Assembly (NCBI GenBank): GCA_964460785.1
Contig: CAYWQB010000005.1
Location: 124,001-188,000, forward strand
Source: CAYWQB01 sp964460785
Lineage (GTDB): Bacteria > Chlamydiota > Chlamydiia > Chlamydiales > CAYWQB01
DNA length: 64,000 bases
Direction of reading: 5' to 3'
A program made the position numbers and the translations under genes. Positions 1 to 7,193 of the stretch are shown piece after piece (positions within the stretch are counted from its first letter, which is position 1; each line of letters opens with the position of its first letter). Under the pieces are notes generated by a model. That model was not told where the DNA came from. It did no database searches and saw only the letters and a list, made by a program, of their open reading frames with translations.

Positions 1-1
1 A

Positions 2-1450
2 TTGCTTGCCGTGGAAAGAGATCTTGAGATTTTCCCTGTTTTGAATAAAGTAGACCTGCCTCAGGCAGATGTTGAAGAAACAAAAAAACAAATTGAAGAG
101 GTCGTGGGCATCGATGCTTCTGAATCTGTTGCTTGCTCAGCAAAGACAGGGGCTGGTATTGCAGAAGTTTTAGAGAAGATTGTTAAACTCATTCCACCTC
201 CCAAGGAACCCGCTTCAGAAAAGCTTAGTGCCCTTGTTTTTGACTCGACTTATGATACCTACAGAGGGGTGCTGGTTTATATTCGTGTGCTCAGTGGAGA
301 AATTCGCAAGGGGCTAAAAATTTTACTTATGGCAACCAACCGCACGTTTGAGGTGTTAGAAGTCGGTGTTTTTGCTCCTTCTATGCAGCCTAAAGATAGC
401 CTAAAACCTGGAGAGGTTGGCTATATCGTTGCCAATATCAAAGAGACAAAAGATGTAAAAATCGGTGATACGATCACAGAACAAAAGCATCCTATTGAAA
501 AGCCCTTGCCAGGGTTTAAAGAGGTTGTACCTGTCGTTTTTGCTGGGATTTACCCTGTAGATACCTCTGATTTTGAAGCGTTGCGTGAAGCTTTAGAAAA
601 GCTCCGCTTGAATGACTCTGCCCTGTATGTTGAACAGGAGAGTTCTCAAGCTCTGGGGTTTGGTTTCCGCTGTGGGTTTTTAGGGCTTTTGCACCTGGAA
701 ATCATCTTTGAAAGGATCCGGCGTGAATTTGATATTGAAGTGATTACAACGTCACCAAGTGTTGTTTACCATATTACTCTGCAGGGAGGTAAGCGCATCG
801 AGGTCGATAACCCCGCGCATTATCCAGACCCTGCAACAATCCAATCCGTGGAAGAACCTTGGGTTGAGGCGCATATCATGATACCAGCCGACTATATGGG
901 TAGTGTCATGAACCTAGCCAATGACAAAAGAGGGGTTTGTCGCAAAACCGATACCCTATCTCAAAATCAAGTTATGATGACGTTTGAGCTGCCGCTGAAC
1001 GAAATCATTACAGATTTTCATGATCGCTTAAAGTCTGTGACGAAAGGATATGGTTCCTTTGACTATGAATTTTTAGAGTACAGACAAAGCGATATTATTA
1101 AGCTTGAAGTGCGTGTAAATGAAGAAGCCGTCGATGCTTTTTCTTGCTTCGCACATAGAAGCAATGCTGAGCCCAAAGGCAGACAAATTTGTGAACGCCT
1201 TAAGGACTTGATTCCCAAACAGCTTTTTAAAATCCCTATTCAGGCTGCCATTGGCGGAAAAATTGTAGCACGTGAGACAATCTCTGCACTGTCAAAAAAT
1301 GTGACAGCAAAGTGTTACGGGGGAGATATTTCCCGTAAGCGCAAGCTTTGGGAAAAGCAGAAGAAGGGGAAAAAGCGTATGAAAGAGATCGGCAAAGTCT
1401 CTATCCCTCACTATGTCTTTATGGAAGTGTTGAAAGCTAAGGATCGGTAA
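2..1450 (+). CDS. lepA: Elongation factor 4 (LepA), 3' part
   Basis: LepA/EF4 is a ribosome-bound GTPase related to EF-G that acts on stalled or mis-translocated ribosomes. The reading frame is open at the left edge, so about the first 120 residues, including the P-loop and switch regions, lie outside the window. The visible part begins inside the G domain, with the guanine-recognition motif NKVDLP and then SAKTG. Domain II, the EF-G-like domain III/V folds and the LepA-specific basic C-terminal domain follow, ending in IPHYVFMEVLKAKDR. The lepA–npt1–CT066–ytg order matches C. trachomatis CT064 onward, which supports both the call and the phylum. The next gene is convergent. Confidence 0.97.
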   Translation: MLAVERDLEIFPVLNKVDLPQADVEETKKQIEEVVGIDASESVACSAKTGAGIAEVLEKIVKLIPPPKEPASEKLSALVFDSTYDTYRGVLVYIRVLSGEIRKGLKILLMATNRTFEVLEVGVFAPSMQPKDSLKPGEVGYIVANIKETKDVKIGDTITEQKHPIEKPLPGFKEVVPVVFAGIYPVDTSDFEALREALEKLRLNDSALYVEQESSQALGFGFRCGFLGLLHLEIIFERIRREFDIEVITTSPSVVYHITLQGGKRIEVDNPAHYPDPATIQSVEEPWVEAHIMIPADYMGSVMNLANDKRGVCRKTDTLSQNQVMMTFELPLNEIITDFHDRLKSVTKGYGSFDYEFLEYRQSDIIKLEVRVNEEAVDAFSCFAHRSNAEPKGRQICERLKDLIPKQLFKIPIQAAIGGKIVARETISALSKNVTAKCYGGDISRKRKLWEKQKKGKKRMKEIGKVSIPHYVFMEVLKAKDR

Positions 1451-1539
1451 GGTCTTAAGGCTTTTCTTCTCTCTTACTTTTTAGGAATAGATGTACTGTA
1501 TTTCCTGCTGCCTTTTTTTGGAAAAATCAGAGCAATAAA

Positions 1540-1572
1540 AAACCCTACTTAGAAAACTTCTAAGTAGGGTTT
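1540..1572 (-). terminator. Rho-independent terminator after npt1
   Basis: A perfect 15-bp inverted repeat (1540-1554 with 1558-1572) closes a 3-nt loop. Read on the minus strand it is followed by TTTTATT, so it fits npt1 transcription. On the plus strand no U-tract follows, but the stem could still slow transcripts from convergent lepA. Confidence 0.85.
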
Positions 1573-1598
1573 GAAAAGAAGTGCTTTGGAACTAAAGC

Positions 1599-3158
1599 TT
1601 AGCTTGCAGTTTTAGTTGCAGCAGCTTCTTTTTCTTCACGATCACGGCGCTCTTGTAGATCAGCGAACTGCTTGCTCAATGAGCGAACAGCGACAACCCA
1701 TGCAGCAATGATTCCGAACAAGATGACTGCAATGTAAGGAGTCATGCTTGTAATAGGTAGAACCATTAGAAGGATTGCCTGAATCAAGCTTCCGCCAGAT
1801 TTTCCAAGTCGAGCACCAACAACGTCAATCGCTGCTTTACCACGGAAACGAGAGTTCTCATCCAAAGGAATGTAGGACATCTCTTTCGTTGGGTCAAACA
1901 GAGAGTACTTCGTTGCTTTACTTGCAATGTTCTGTGCAGCACCAAAAATGACAGAAAGCATAAGTGGTGTTGTGCTGAAAATAACAGAGACTGCAGCAAG
2001 CGCGCTGTCAAAGATGATGAAGCTAAAGAAAGCAAATCCTGTGACCAATAGGACAATAGGAGTGAATAGAGCTGCTTTTCCCCAGCCAAAGCGACGGATG
2101 ATCCATCCACCTGCAGCAAACATGGTCATAGTTGCGATTCCAGTAAACTGAGAGAATCCACCCATGAATGCAGAGTAGTCGTTTGGATTTGGGTATTGCT
2201 CTTTTACTTGGTTCTTCCAGGTCACTTCAACAAGGTTGATGCTAATTCCATAACCAATAACTAGGATCGCAATGCATCCAAGGTATTTAGAGCTGAAGAG
2301 AAGCTTGAAGCTTTCTCCCATAGTCATCTTTGCTTTTTTCTTCTTCTTCTTTACTTCTTCAGGGTTGTAGAAGCGAGTGTCTGTTAAGACGTAGCGGTTG
2401 ATCCACCAGTAGGTAGCAAGAAGGACTACACCGACAATAACAAATGCTGTCATCATGTAGTTCAAGCTCATTCCCCAAGCATCGACTTCAGGTGGGAGGT
2501 TCGCACGAATCTGAGAGAACCGTTTAATCATTCCACCCGCAAAAATGAGGGAAATATTCGCTCCGAATCCAAGAATGGTGTAGAAGCGCTTCGCTTCGCT
2601 AACCTTCATGATATCGTTGGCAAAAGCCCAGAACATGAGGGAAAGAACTGCGCTACCCCAAAGTTCAGCTAGGATGTAGAAAAGTGCATAAGTCCAGTTG
2701 CTGTAAATCGCAACAATCGCTTTGAATCCAGGAACATCAGGCAAAAAGTTTGCAAGAGCATCAGCACTTGTAGTTGGCTGAACATAGTGGCGCAATGGAT
2801 AAAGAACGAAAGCAAATGCACCAAAGAAAATTAGGAAAGGAATAATAACCGAGTAAAATACGGTCTTTTTGCTGAAAGTTGTGGTTAGCTTTGCATAAAG
2901 AATCATGAAAAGCGTTGCAGCGGACAAAACACCGCCAACTTTCAAGAAGGGAATCGCTTCAGCTCCCATTTGGGGAACAACAAGAGAGTCCTTTGTATCC
3001 CTTACGATTGTGTAGTTGCAGACCACACAAAAGAAAATAAGAAGCATCGGTAGGAGTTTTTTTAACTCATACAGATGCACTGGGAAGAAGATCTCCCACA
3101 GCTTATGAAGAAAGCGCCCAAATAAACCTCGGGGCACATTTTGTTCTGTTTGCGTCAT
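1599..3158 (-). CDS. npt1: ATP/ADP translocase (Npt1-type nucleotide transporter)
   Basis: This inner-membrane protein of the ATP:ADP antiporter (TlcA/AAA) family exchanges bacterial ADP for host ATP and is a hallmark of Chlamydiales and Rickettsiales. The 519-residue product has the usual length and roughly eleven to twelve hydrophobic segments from residue 35 on. Family motifs visible are EAKRFYTILGFGANISL near 188-204 and PLDENSRFRGKAAIDVVGAR near 430. It sits between lepA and a CT066-like gene, as CT065 does in C. trachomatis, which favours the energy-parasitic Npt1 role over the other NTT isoforms. A GAGGAAATC ribosome binding site precedes the ATG. Which nucleotides it carries cannot be read from sequence. 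Confidence 0.95.
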   Translation of the reverse strand: MTQTEQNVPRGLFGRFLHKLWEIFFPVHLYELKKLLPMLLIFFCVVCNYTIVRDTKDSLVVPQMGAEAIPFLKVGGVLSAATLFMILYAKLTTTFSKKTVFYSVIIPFLIFFGAFAFVLYPLRHYVQPTTSADALANFLPDVPGFKAIVAIYSNWTYALFYILAELWGSAVLSLMFWAFANDIMKVSEAKRFYTILGFGANISLIFAGGMIKRFSQIRANLPPEVDAWGMSLNYMMTAFVIVGVVLLATYWWINRYVLTDTRFYNPEEVKKKKKKAKMTMGESFKLLFSSKYLGCIAILVIGYGISINLVEVTWKNQVKEQYPNPNDYSAFMGGFSQFTGIATMTMFAAGGWIIRRFGWGKAALFTPIVLLVTGFAFFSFIIFDSALAAVSVIFSTTPLMLSVIFGAAQNIASKATKYSLFDPTKEMSYIPLDENSRFRGKAAIDVVGARLGKSGGSLIQAILLMVLPITSMTPYIAVILFGIIAAWVVAVRSLSKQFADLQERRDREEKEAAATKTAS

Positions 3159-3202
3159 GATTTCCTCGCAAAAATTGCTATCTTTATAGTGAGCAAAGAA
3201 AC

Positions 3203-3231
3203 ATTCTACCGGAAATTTTAATAAACTCCAA
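3203..3231 (-). promoter_or_regulatory. Candidate sigma-66 promoter of npt1
   Basis: On the minus strand TTGGAG (3231-3226) and TAGAAT (3208-3203) are separated by exactly 17 nt, about 45 bp upstream of the npt1 start. This fits the housekeeping sigma consensus in four positions of each hexamer. It was found by eye only. Confidence 0.5.
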
Positions 3232-3256
3232 GCACTTTGCTACTTACAAAACGAGG

Positions 3257-3299
3257 AAAAAAGATGGGTCTCTCTGGGACGGCGGCCCATCCCAGAGAG
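3257..3299 (-). terminator. Terminator after the CT066-like gene
   Basis: A 10-bp stem (CTCTCTGGGA, 3270-3279, with TCCCAGAGAG, 3290-3299) closes a 10-nt GC-rich loop. Read on the minus strand, ACCCATC and then a run of six T follow. A competing pairing (ATGGG 3264-3268 with CCCAT 3286-3290) spans one arm and the loop. Confidence 0.7.
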
Positions 3300-3314
3300 G
3301 GAGAATTGGATGGA

Positions 3315-3839
3315 TTAAGAGGCAGTTTCGATGGTTACAGACTGGCCAGTTGCATTCTGAACGGCTTGCTCTCCTTGCTGGACTTTGATGGCTTCCACAT
3401 AGGAATTCCATAGATCGTATTCAACGCGCTCTCTACGAATTGAAGCGATCAGTTCGCGCTTTACTGCTGCAAGGGAACGTCGGTAGCTAAGCTTCGCTAG
3501 AATTTCTTGGTTGCCCGTACGGCGCATGAATTCACGGATTTCTTCTAGGTCTCCTTTAGAAAGAGTGATCGTATCTCTACGCTTTCTAGATCCACGAGCA
3601 GCCCGTGGCTTAGGGGGAACGCGGTTAGGTTCTGCAGGAGAGAGAATAAATTTTTGAATCATCTCTTGAAGAGTTTTAGGTTCTTCATTTTTCATTTTTC
3701 GAAGTGTAAAGTGGTGCATGTAGCCACCGCTTTCGACAGGAAGGAATTTGCAGATATCATTTTCCTTATTGCCGCCAACTTTATTAATCGCTTTTTGTAT
3801 TACCGACTCGAGCTCCTCAAGGCTGAACTGGTTGCTCAT
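3315..3839 (-). CDS. Conserved chlamydial hypothetical protein, CT066-like
   Basis: A 174-residue protein with no enzyme motif that I recognise. The N-terminal part (1-60) is mixed helical. The middle (75-95) is very basic and proline-rich (RVPPKPRAARGSRKRRD), and the rest is predicted mostly helical and charged, suggesting nucleic-acid or protein binding. There is no signal peptide or membrane segment. Its place between npt1 and the ytg iron-uptake genes matches C. trachomatis CT066, so I infer orthology from synteny rather than from remembered sequence. It has its own terminator and a promoter region shared with the divergent mrp operon. A GAAAAGGAAGG ribosome binding site precedes the ATG. 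Function unknown. Confidence 0.75.
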   Translation of the reverse strand: MSNQFSLEELESVIQKAINKVGGNKENDICKFLPVESGGYMHHFTLRKMKNEEPKTLQEMIQKFILSPAEPNRVPPKPRAARGSRKRRDTITLSKGDLEEIREFMRRTGNQEILAKLSYRRSLAAVKRELIASIRRERVEYDLWNSYVEAIKVQQGEQAVQNATGQSVTIETAS

Positions 3840-4189
3840 TATAACCTTCCTTTTCTCCGTTTGAAGTTAATTAATCACCCTAATGCGTACTTTGGTAGTT
3901 TAGCTTTTTTTACGCTGTAAATTGCTTGGGGATTGTTCTTTATTAGAATATGACCTTCATTTAGCCTGTTTAGAAATTGATTTCAACAGTTACCTGCAAA
4001 TATAATCATTCTTCAAAACAGCTCATATTACTCTTATACTGTAAGAACACATATCCTACTAAAGTATCAAAAATTTTTTCAAAGCTATTTCTAAGTTTTT
4101 GAAGAAAGTAAATGAGTTAATTTCTTTGTATTACTCTGATGAAGTTGCTTATTAGAGAGATAGGTTTTTTCTGGTTAGAGAATTAATTT

Positions 4190-4219
4190 TTGCTGGAAAA
4201 TCGATTGTAAGGCTATCTT
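4190..4219 (+). promoter_or_regulatory. Candidate promoter of the mrp–ytg–dxr–rseP operon
   Basis: TTGCTG (4190-4195) and TATCTT (4214-4219) are separated by 18 nt. Transcription would start near 4226, just before the Fur-box-like site. The -10 element is weak, so this is only the best of several options in AT-rich DNA. Confidence 0.35.
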
Positions 4220-4235
4220 TCTCAATTCATTTATA

Positions 4236-4254
4236 GTTAATGAGAATCATCCCA
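4236..4254 (+). promoter_or_regulatory. Fur-box-like operator upstream of the iron-uptake operon
   Basis: The core AATGAGAATCAT differs at one position from the matching stretch of the classical Fur box (AATGATAATCAT). Across the 19-bp consensus I count 13 matches, with the mismatches mostly in the right arm. It lies 25-43 bp before the mrp start and overlaps the expected start of transcription, a position suited to repression. Chlamydiae have both a Fur-like regulator and the DtxR-like YtgR; which one would bind here is not decidable by reading. Confidence 0.45.
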
Positions 4255-4278
4255 TTTCTAAAATAGGGAGAGAGATGT

Positions 4279-5154
4279 ATGCCTTTACCCATGTATCAAC
4301 CAAATGCGACGGCTACTCCAGGTCTTGGCCAGGTCAAAAAGGTGATCGCTGTCGGCGCTGGCAAGGGAGGGGTTGGGAAATCCACACTCTCTCTAGAAAT
4401 TGCGATTAATTTACAAAAGCAGGGATTCTCTGTTGCTTTGCTTGATGCGGATCTATATGGGCCCTCGATGGCTAGAATGGTCAAGTTGACCAAAGAGCCT
4501 AAAAAACAGGAGGGAGCCCTCCTTCCAGGCGAAGGGTGTGGAATCAAGTTAATGACCATGGGGTTTTTCTTGGGAGATGAGGCAAGTGTTGTAGCCCGGG
4601 CTCCCATTGTGATGAAAACTCTTTTGCAGCTGCTCCGCTCTGTCGTATGGGGAGCTTGTGATTACTTAATTCTTGATTTACCTCCAGGGACCGGGGATAT
4701 TCCTTTGACCTTAGGGCAGGAACTCACTCTCGCAGGAGCTGTGCTCGTCACAACTCCACAAGATGTCGCAGGGGATGATGTCATAAAGGCCGCTCAGCTT
4801 TTTACCAAGCTACACGTGCCTATACTTGGTTTGGTAGAAAATATGTCTTATTTTTCTTTGCCAAATGGGCAAAAAGCCCATCCCTTAGGCAAGGGAGGAG
4901 GAGAGCGTCTTGCTGAAGAGCTTGAAGTGCCTCTACTGGCACAGCTTCCTTTGGATGAAAGAATTTCTTTAGGGGGGGATTCTGGACAGCCCTTTTCCAG
5001 CTCTTTCCCCAACGATCCTGCTGCTGAACAACTGCATGCTCTCGCACAGGGGATTCACCGCCTTGTTGAAGAAGTAGAAAAAAAAGAGGCTAGCCATCTG
5101 CGCAACTTTAGTCTGAAATGGAGGGAGATGTCATGTCCACAGCCAGTGCAATAG
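4279..5154 (+). CDS. mrp: Mrp/NBP35-family P-loop ATPase (ApbC-like Fe-S carrier)
   Basis: Mrp/ApbC proteins are cytoplasmic ParA/MinD-type ATPases that carry Fe-S clusters to apoproteins. The 291-residue product has the deviant Walker A GKGGVGKST at 28-36, the switch-like motif LLDADLYGPSM at 54-64, and DLPPGTGD near 134, all typical of the family. The usual CxxC pair that bridges a cluster at the dimer interface is absent: the expected stretch after VENMSYF reads SLPNGQKAHPLGKGGG. The protein may therefore bind a cluster differently or act as an ATPase partner only. A GGGAGAGAG site precedes the chosen ATG by 5 nt; another ATG at 4275 is out of frame. It is the first gene of an eight-gene overlapping operon and overlaps the DUF971 gene by 22 bp. 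Confidence 0.88.
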   Translation: MPLPMYQPNATATPGLGQVKKVIAVGAGKGGVGKSTLSLEIAINLQKQGFSVALLDADLYGPSMARMVKLTKEPKKQEGALLPGEGCGIKLMTMGFFLGDEASVVARAPIVMKTLLQLLRSVVWGACDYLILDLPPGTGDIPLTLGQELTLAGAVLVTTPQDVAGDDVIKAAQLFTKLHVPILGLVENMSYFSLPNGQKAHPLGKGGGERLAEELEVPLLAQLPLDERISLGGDSGQPFSSSFPNDPAAEQLHALAQGIHRLVEEVEKKEASHLRNFSLKWREMSCPQPVQ

Positions 5155-5465
5155 GATTATTTCCAAAAGCGATTGAGCAAGAAGATAATCAGACATTCTC
5201 TATTCTTTGGACAGATGGAGAAAAGTTTTTTTACCCTTTAGTGCAGCTGCAGCTTTGCTGCCCTTGTGCAAACTGTATGGATGAGGAGCGGAAAGGAAGA
5301 AAGTCCAATGCCCCGCATGTCCAATCTGATGTTCGAGCTGATTGGGTGCGAAGTGTTGGGCACTATGGGTTGAAGGTGACATTCACCTCAGGATGCTCAA
5401 ATGGTATTTTTTCCTATCCTTATCTTTATCAACTAGGTCAAGCTTTTCGGAAGGTGGTAACATGA
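5133..5465 (+). CDS. DUF971 protein (gamma-butyrobetaine hydroxylase N-terminal-like)
   Basis: A 110-residue protein of the DUF971 fold, which occurs fused or next to Mrp/ApbC ATPases in many bacteria and is thought to assist Fe-S cluster work. Family features visible are the WTDGEKFFYPLVQLQ strand pair and the cysteine-rich CCPCANC segment, then a late YGLKVTFTSGCSNGIFSYPYLYQL stretch (split as YGLKVTF and GCSNGIFSYPYL). I chose the ATG at 5133 because GGAGG stands 7 nt before it, while the upstream in-frame ATG at 5118 lacks a site. It overlaps mrp by 22 bp and ytgA by ATGA, so it is translationally coupled on both sides. The biochemical role is inferred from neighbourhood. Confidence 0.85.
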   Translation: MSTASAIGLFPKAIEQEDNQTFSILWTDGEKFFYPLVQLQLCCPCANCMDEERKGRKSNAPHVQSDVRADWVRSVGHYGLKVTFTSGCSNGIFSYPYLYQLGQAFRKVVT

Positions 5466-6427
5466 GGTCAATTCTTTCCTTACTTATCTGCTTGTTGTTA
5501 GTCGCCTGTGGGGGAAGTGAGCGCACACAAGCCCGCCGAGAATGGATGCAAAGTAGCGATCGACTGAAGGTGTTGTCTACAACTGCTATGATTGATAGTT
5601 TGGCGAAGGAAATTGCCGGTGAGCATGCGGATACTCTTGTACTCATTGGAGGGGAGTTAGACCCTCACTCTTATGAGCCTGTTAAAGGAGACCAAGAGCT
5701 CTTTGCTCGAGCTGATCTCATCTTTTATAATGGGTTAGGTCTTGAACATGGGCCCTCCTTAGAAAAATTTTTAGTGGGCAGTCCTAAAGCCGTCTCAGTC
5801 GGTGCTGCAATTGAAGAAAAAATACCTCAGCGGATCCTTCATTTAGATGGTGTCAAAGACCCTCACATTTGGATGGACTTAAGCCTTTTTGCTGAGGGAT
5901 GCGAGCCTATGGCAGAGGCTTTGGCGGAGAAACTACCTAGTCAGGCGGACTACTTCCGTCAGCGAGCTAGCCAGCTGAAAAGCCAACTGCTTGCAGCGCA
6001 CAAACAGGCTGTTATGCGTTTTCAACAGCTGCCAGCAGCAAAGCGCTACCTAGTGTCTAGTCATGATGCATTTGGGTACTTTTGCTATGCTTACCTTGTT
6101 CCTGAAGAGGAAAAAGGAAGTTCACATTGGCGCTTGCGCTGCCAGGCCCCCGAAGGACTAGCCCCCGAAGGGCAGTTGAGCCTGGCTGATATCCGCTTGA
6201 TTGCTCAACACTTAAAACGCTTTGATATTCGAGTGATTTTTCCAGAAAGTAACGTAAACCCAAGTGCTCTAGATAAAATAGCGGAGGTTTGCAAGGAGGA
6301 AGGGCTGGATGTCTATGTTGTGACAGATCCACTGTATGGAGATGCTATGGGGACTGACACTTACCAGAAAATGATTGTACATAATGTTCATGTGATCGCA
6401 AATCAGTTGGAGAAAAATGCCCCTTAA
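5462..6427 (+). CDS. ytgA: Metal-binding lipoprotein of the Ytg iron ABC transporter
   Basis: YtgA is the solute-binding protein (cluster A-I, ZnuA/TroA type) of the chlamydial iron transporter. The chosen ATG gives a 321-residue product with a lipoprotein signal peptide ending LLVAC, so Cys16 would be lipidated and the protein anchored facing the periplasm. Candidate metal ligands are His69 (ELDPHSYEP), His135 (DPHIWMDL) and His201 (SSHDAFGYF), followed by an acidic residue near 299 before the family ending MIVHN. A longer frame starts at 5342 but lies inside the DUF971 gene and lacks a signal peptide. The gene starts by ATGA overlap with the DUF971 gene and overlaps ytgB by 11 bp. Confidence 0.94.
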   Translation: MRSILSLLICLLLVACGGSERTQARREWMQSSDRLKVLSTTAMIDSLAKEIAGEHADTLVLIGGELDPHSYEPVKGDQELFARADLIFYNGLGLEHGPSLEKFLVGSPKAVSVGAAIEEKIPQRILHLDGVKDPHIWMDLSLFAEGCEPMAEALAEKLPSQADYFRQRASQLKSQLLAAHKQAVMRFQQLPAAKRYLVSSHDAFGYFCYAYLVPEEEKGSSHWRLRCQAPEGLAPEGQLSLADIRLIAQHLKRFDIRVIFPESNVNPSALDKIAEVCKEEGLDVYVVTDPLYGDAMGTDTYQKMIVHNVHVIANQLEKNAP

Positions 6428-7193
6428 GCCCTCTGCAATTAAGATTCGGCAGCTGACCGTTAATTATGAGAAAACACCGATCCTTTGGGATGTCAGCCTT
6501 GAGATTCCTCAAGGGGTGATTGTTGGAATGGTGGGGCCAAATGGAGCTGGTAAGAGTACTTTGATGCAGGCCATGATGGGCTTTGTGCACCCGCTTGCTG
6601 GTAGTGTGCAGTTTTTTAATAAACCCCTCTCTGAAGTACGCAAGAGAGTGGCCTATGTCCCCCAGAAAGAGAAGATTGACTGGGACTTTCCCATCACTGT
6701 GTTGGACTTAGTGTTGATGGGACGCTATCCGCAAAAAGGACTTTTTAAATGGATGACTAAGGCCGATCGACAAGCCGCTATGCGCTGCCTTGAGATGGTA
6801 AAAATGGAAGCATTTGCTCACCGCCAGATTAGCCAGCTCTCTGGAGGGCAACAGCAGCGCGCGTTTATTGCTCGAGCCCTTTTGCAAGAGGCGGAGCTCT
6901 ATCTTTTAGATGAGCCCTTTGCAGGTGTCGACCTTGCAACAGAGAATATGCTGATGGACCTTTTCCGAAAAATGCGTGAAGCAGGAAAAACAATATGGAT
7001 TGTTCATCATGATCTGAAGACTGTCTCTACCTATTTTGATTGGGTGGCAATATTGAACCTCAGTCTGATTGCTGTAGGGCCTGTGGATGAGGTGTTTAAT
7101 GAGGAAACTCTTAGCCGTGCTTATGGGAAGGGGCATGTAATTTTGAGTGAGGTAGGGCGCCTTTCAAGAGAGAAGCGCATGGGGGCTTCATGA
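6417..7193 (+). CDS. ytgB: ATPase subunit of the Ytg iron ABC transporter
   Basis: This 258-residue cytoplasmic ATPase energises the YtgCD permease. Walker A is GPNGAGKST at 40-48, the Q-loop is VPQKEKIDWDFP near 81-92, the signature is LSGGQQQR at 141-148 and Walker B is LYLLDEP at 161-167; the switch histidine is in IVHHDL. KIDWDFP after the Q-loop is a typical feature of Mn/Zn/Fe cluster transporters. The ATG lies inside the end of ytgA, and the gene ends by ATGA overlap with ytgC, so subunit expression is tightly coupled. Confidence 0.95.
   Translation: MPLKPSAIKIRQLTVNYEKTPILWDVSLEIPQGVIVGMVGPNGAGKSTLMQAMMGFVHPLAGSVQFFNKPLSEVRKRVAYVPQKEKIDWDFPITVLDLVLMGRYPQKGLFKWMTKADRQAAMRCLEMVKMEAFAHRQISQLSGGQQQRAFIARALLQEAELYLLDEPFAGVDLATENMLMDLFRKMREAGKTIWIVHHDLKTVSTYFDWVAILNLSLIAVGPVDEVFNEETLSRAYGKGHVILSEVGRLSREKRMGAS

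Larger units (their letters stand above)
3840..4278. other. 439-bp AT-rich intergenic region with divergent promoters
   Basis: This region lies between the divergent CT066-like and mrp genes. I see no open frame with a ribosome binding site and no RNA gene. Its right end carries the promoter-like hexamers and Fur-box-like sequence listed separately. The left two thirds is strongly AT-rich with poly-T/poly-A tracts, consistent with promoter DNA for the CT066-like gene, but no single site stands out. Confidence 0.5.

Noticed and set aside
6121..6185. Short tandem APEG repeat in YtgA
   Set aside because: A small in-frame duplication (CCCGAAG twice) in a loop of the binding protein; too short to be more than local slippage.
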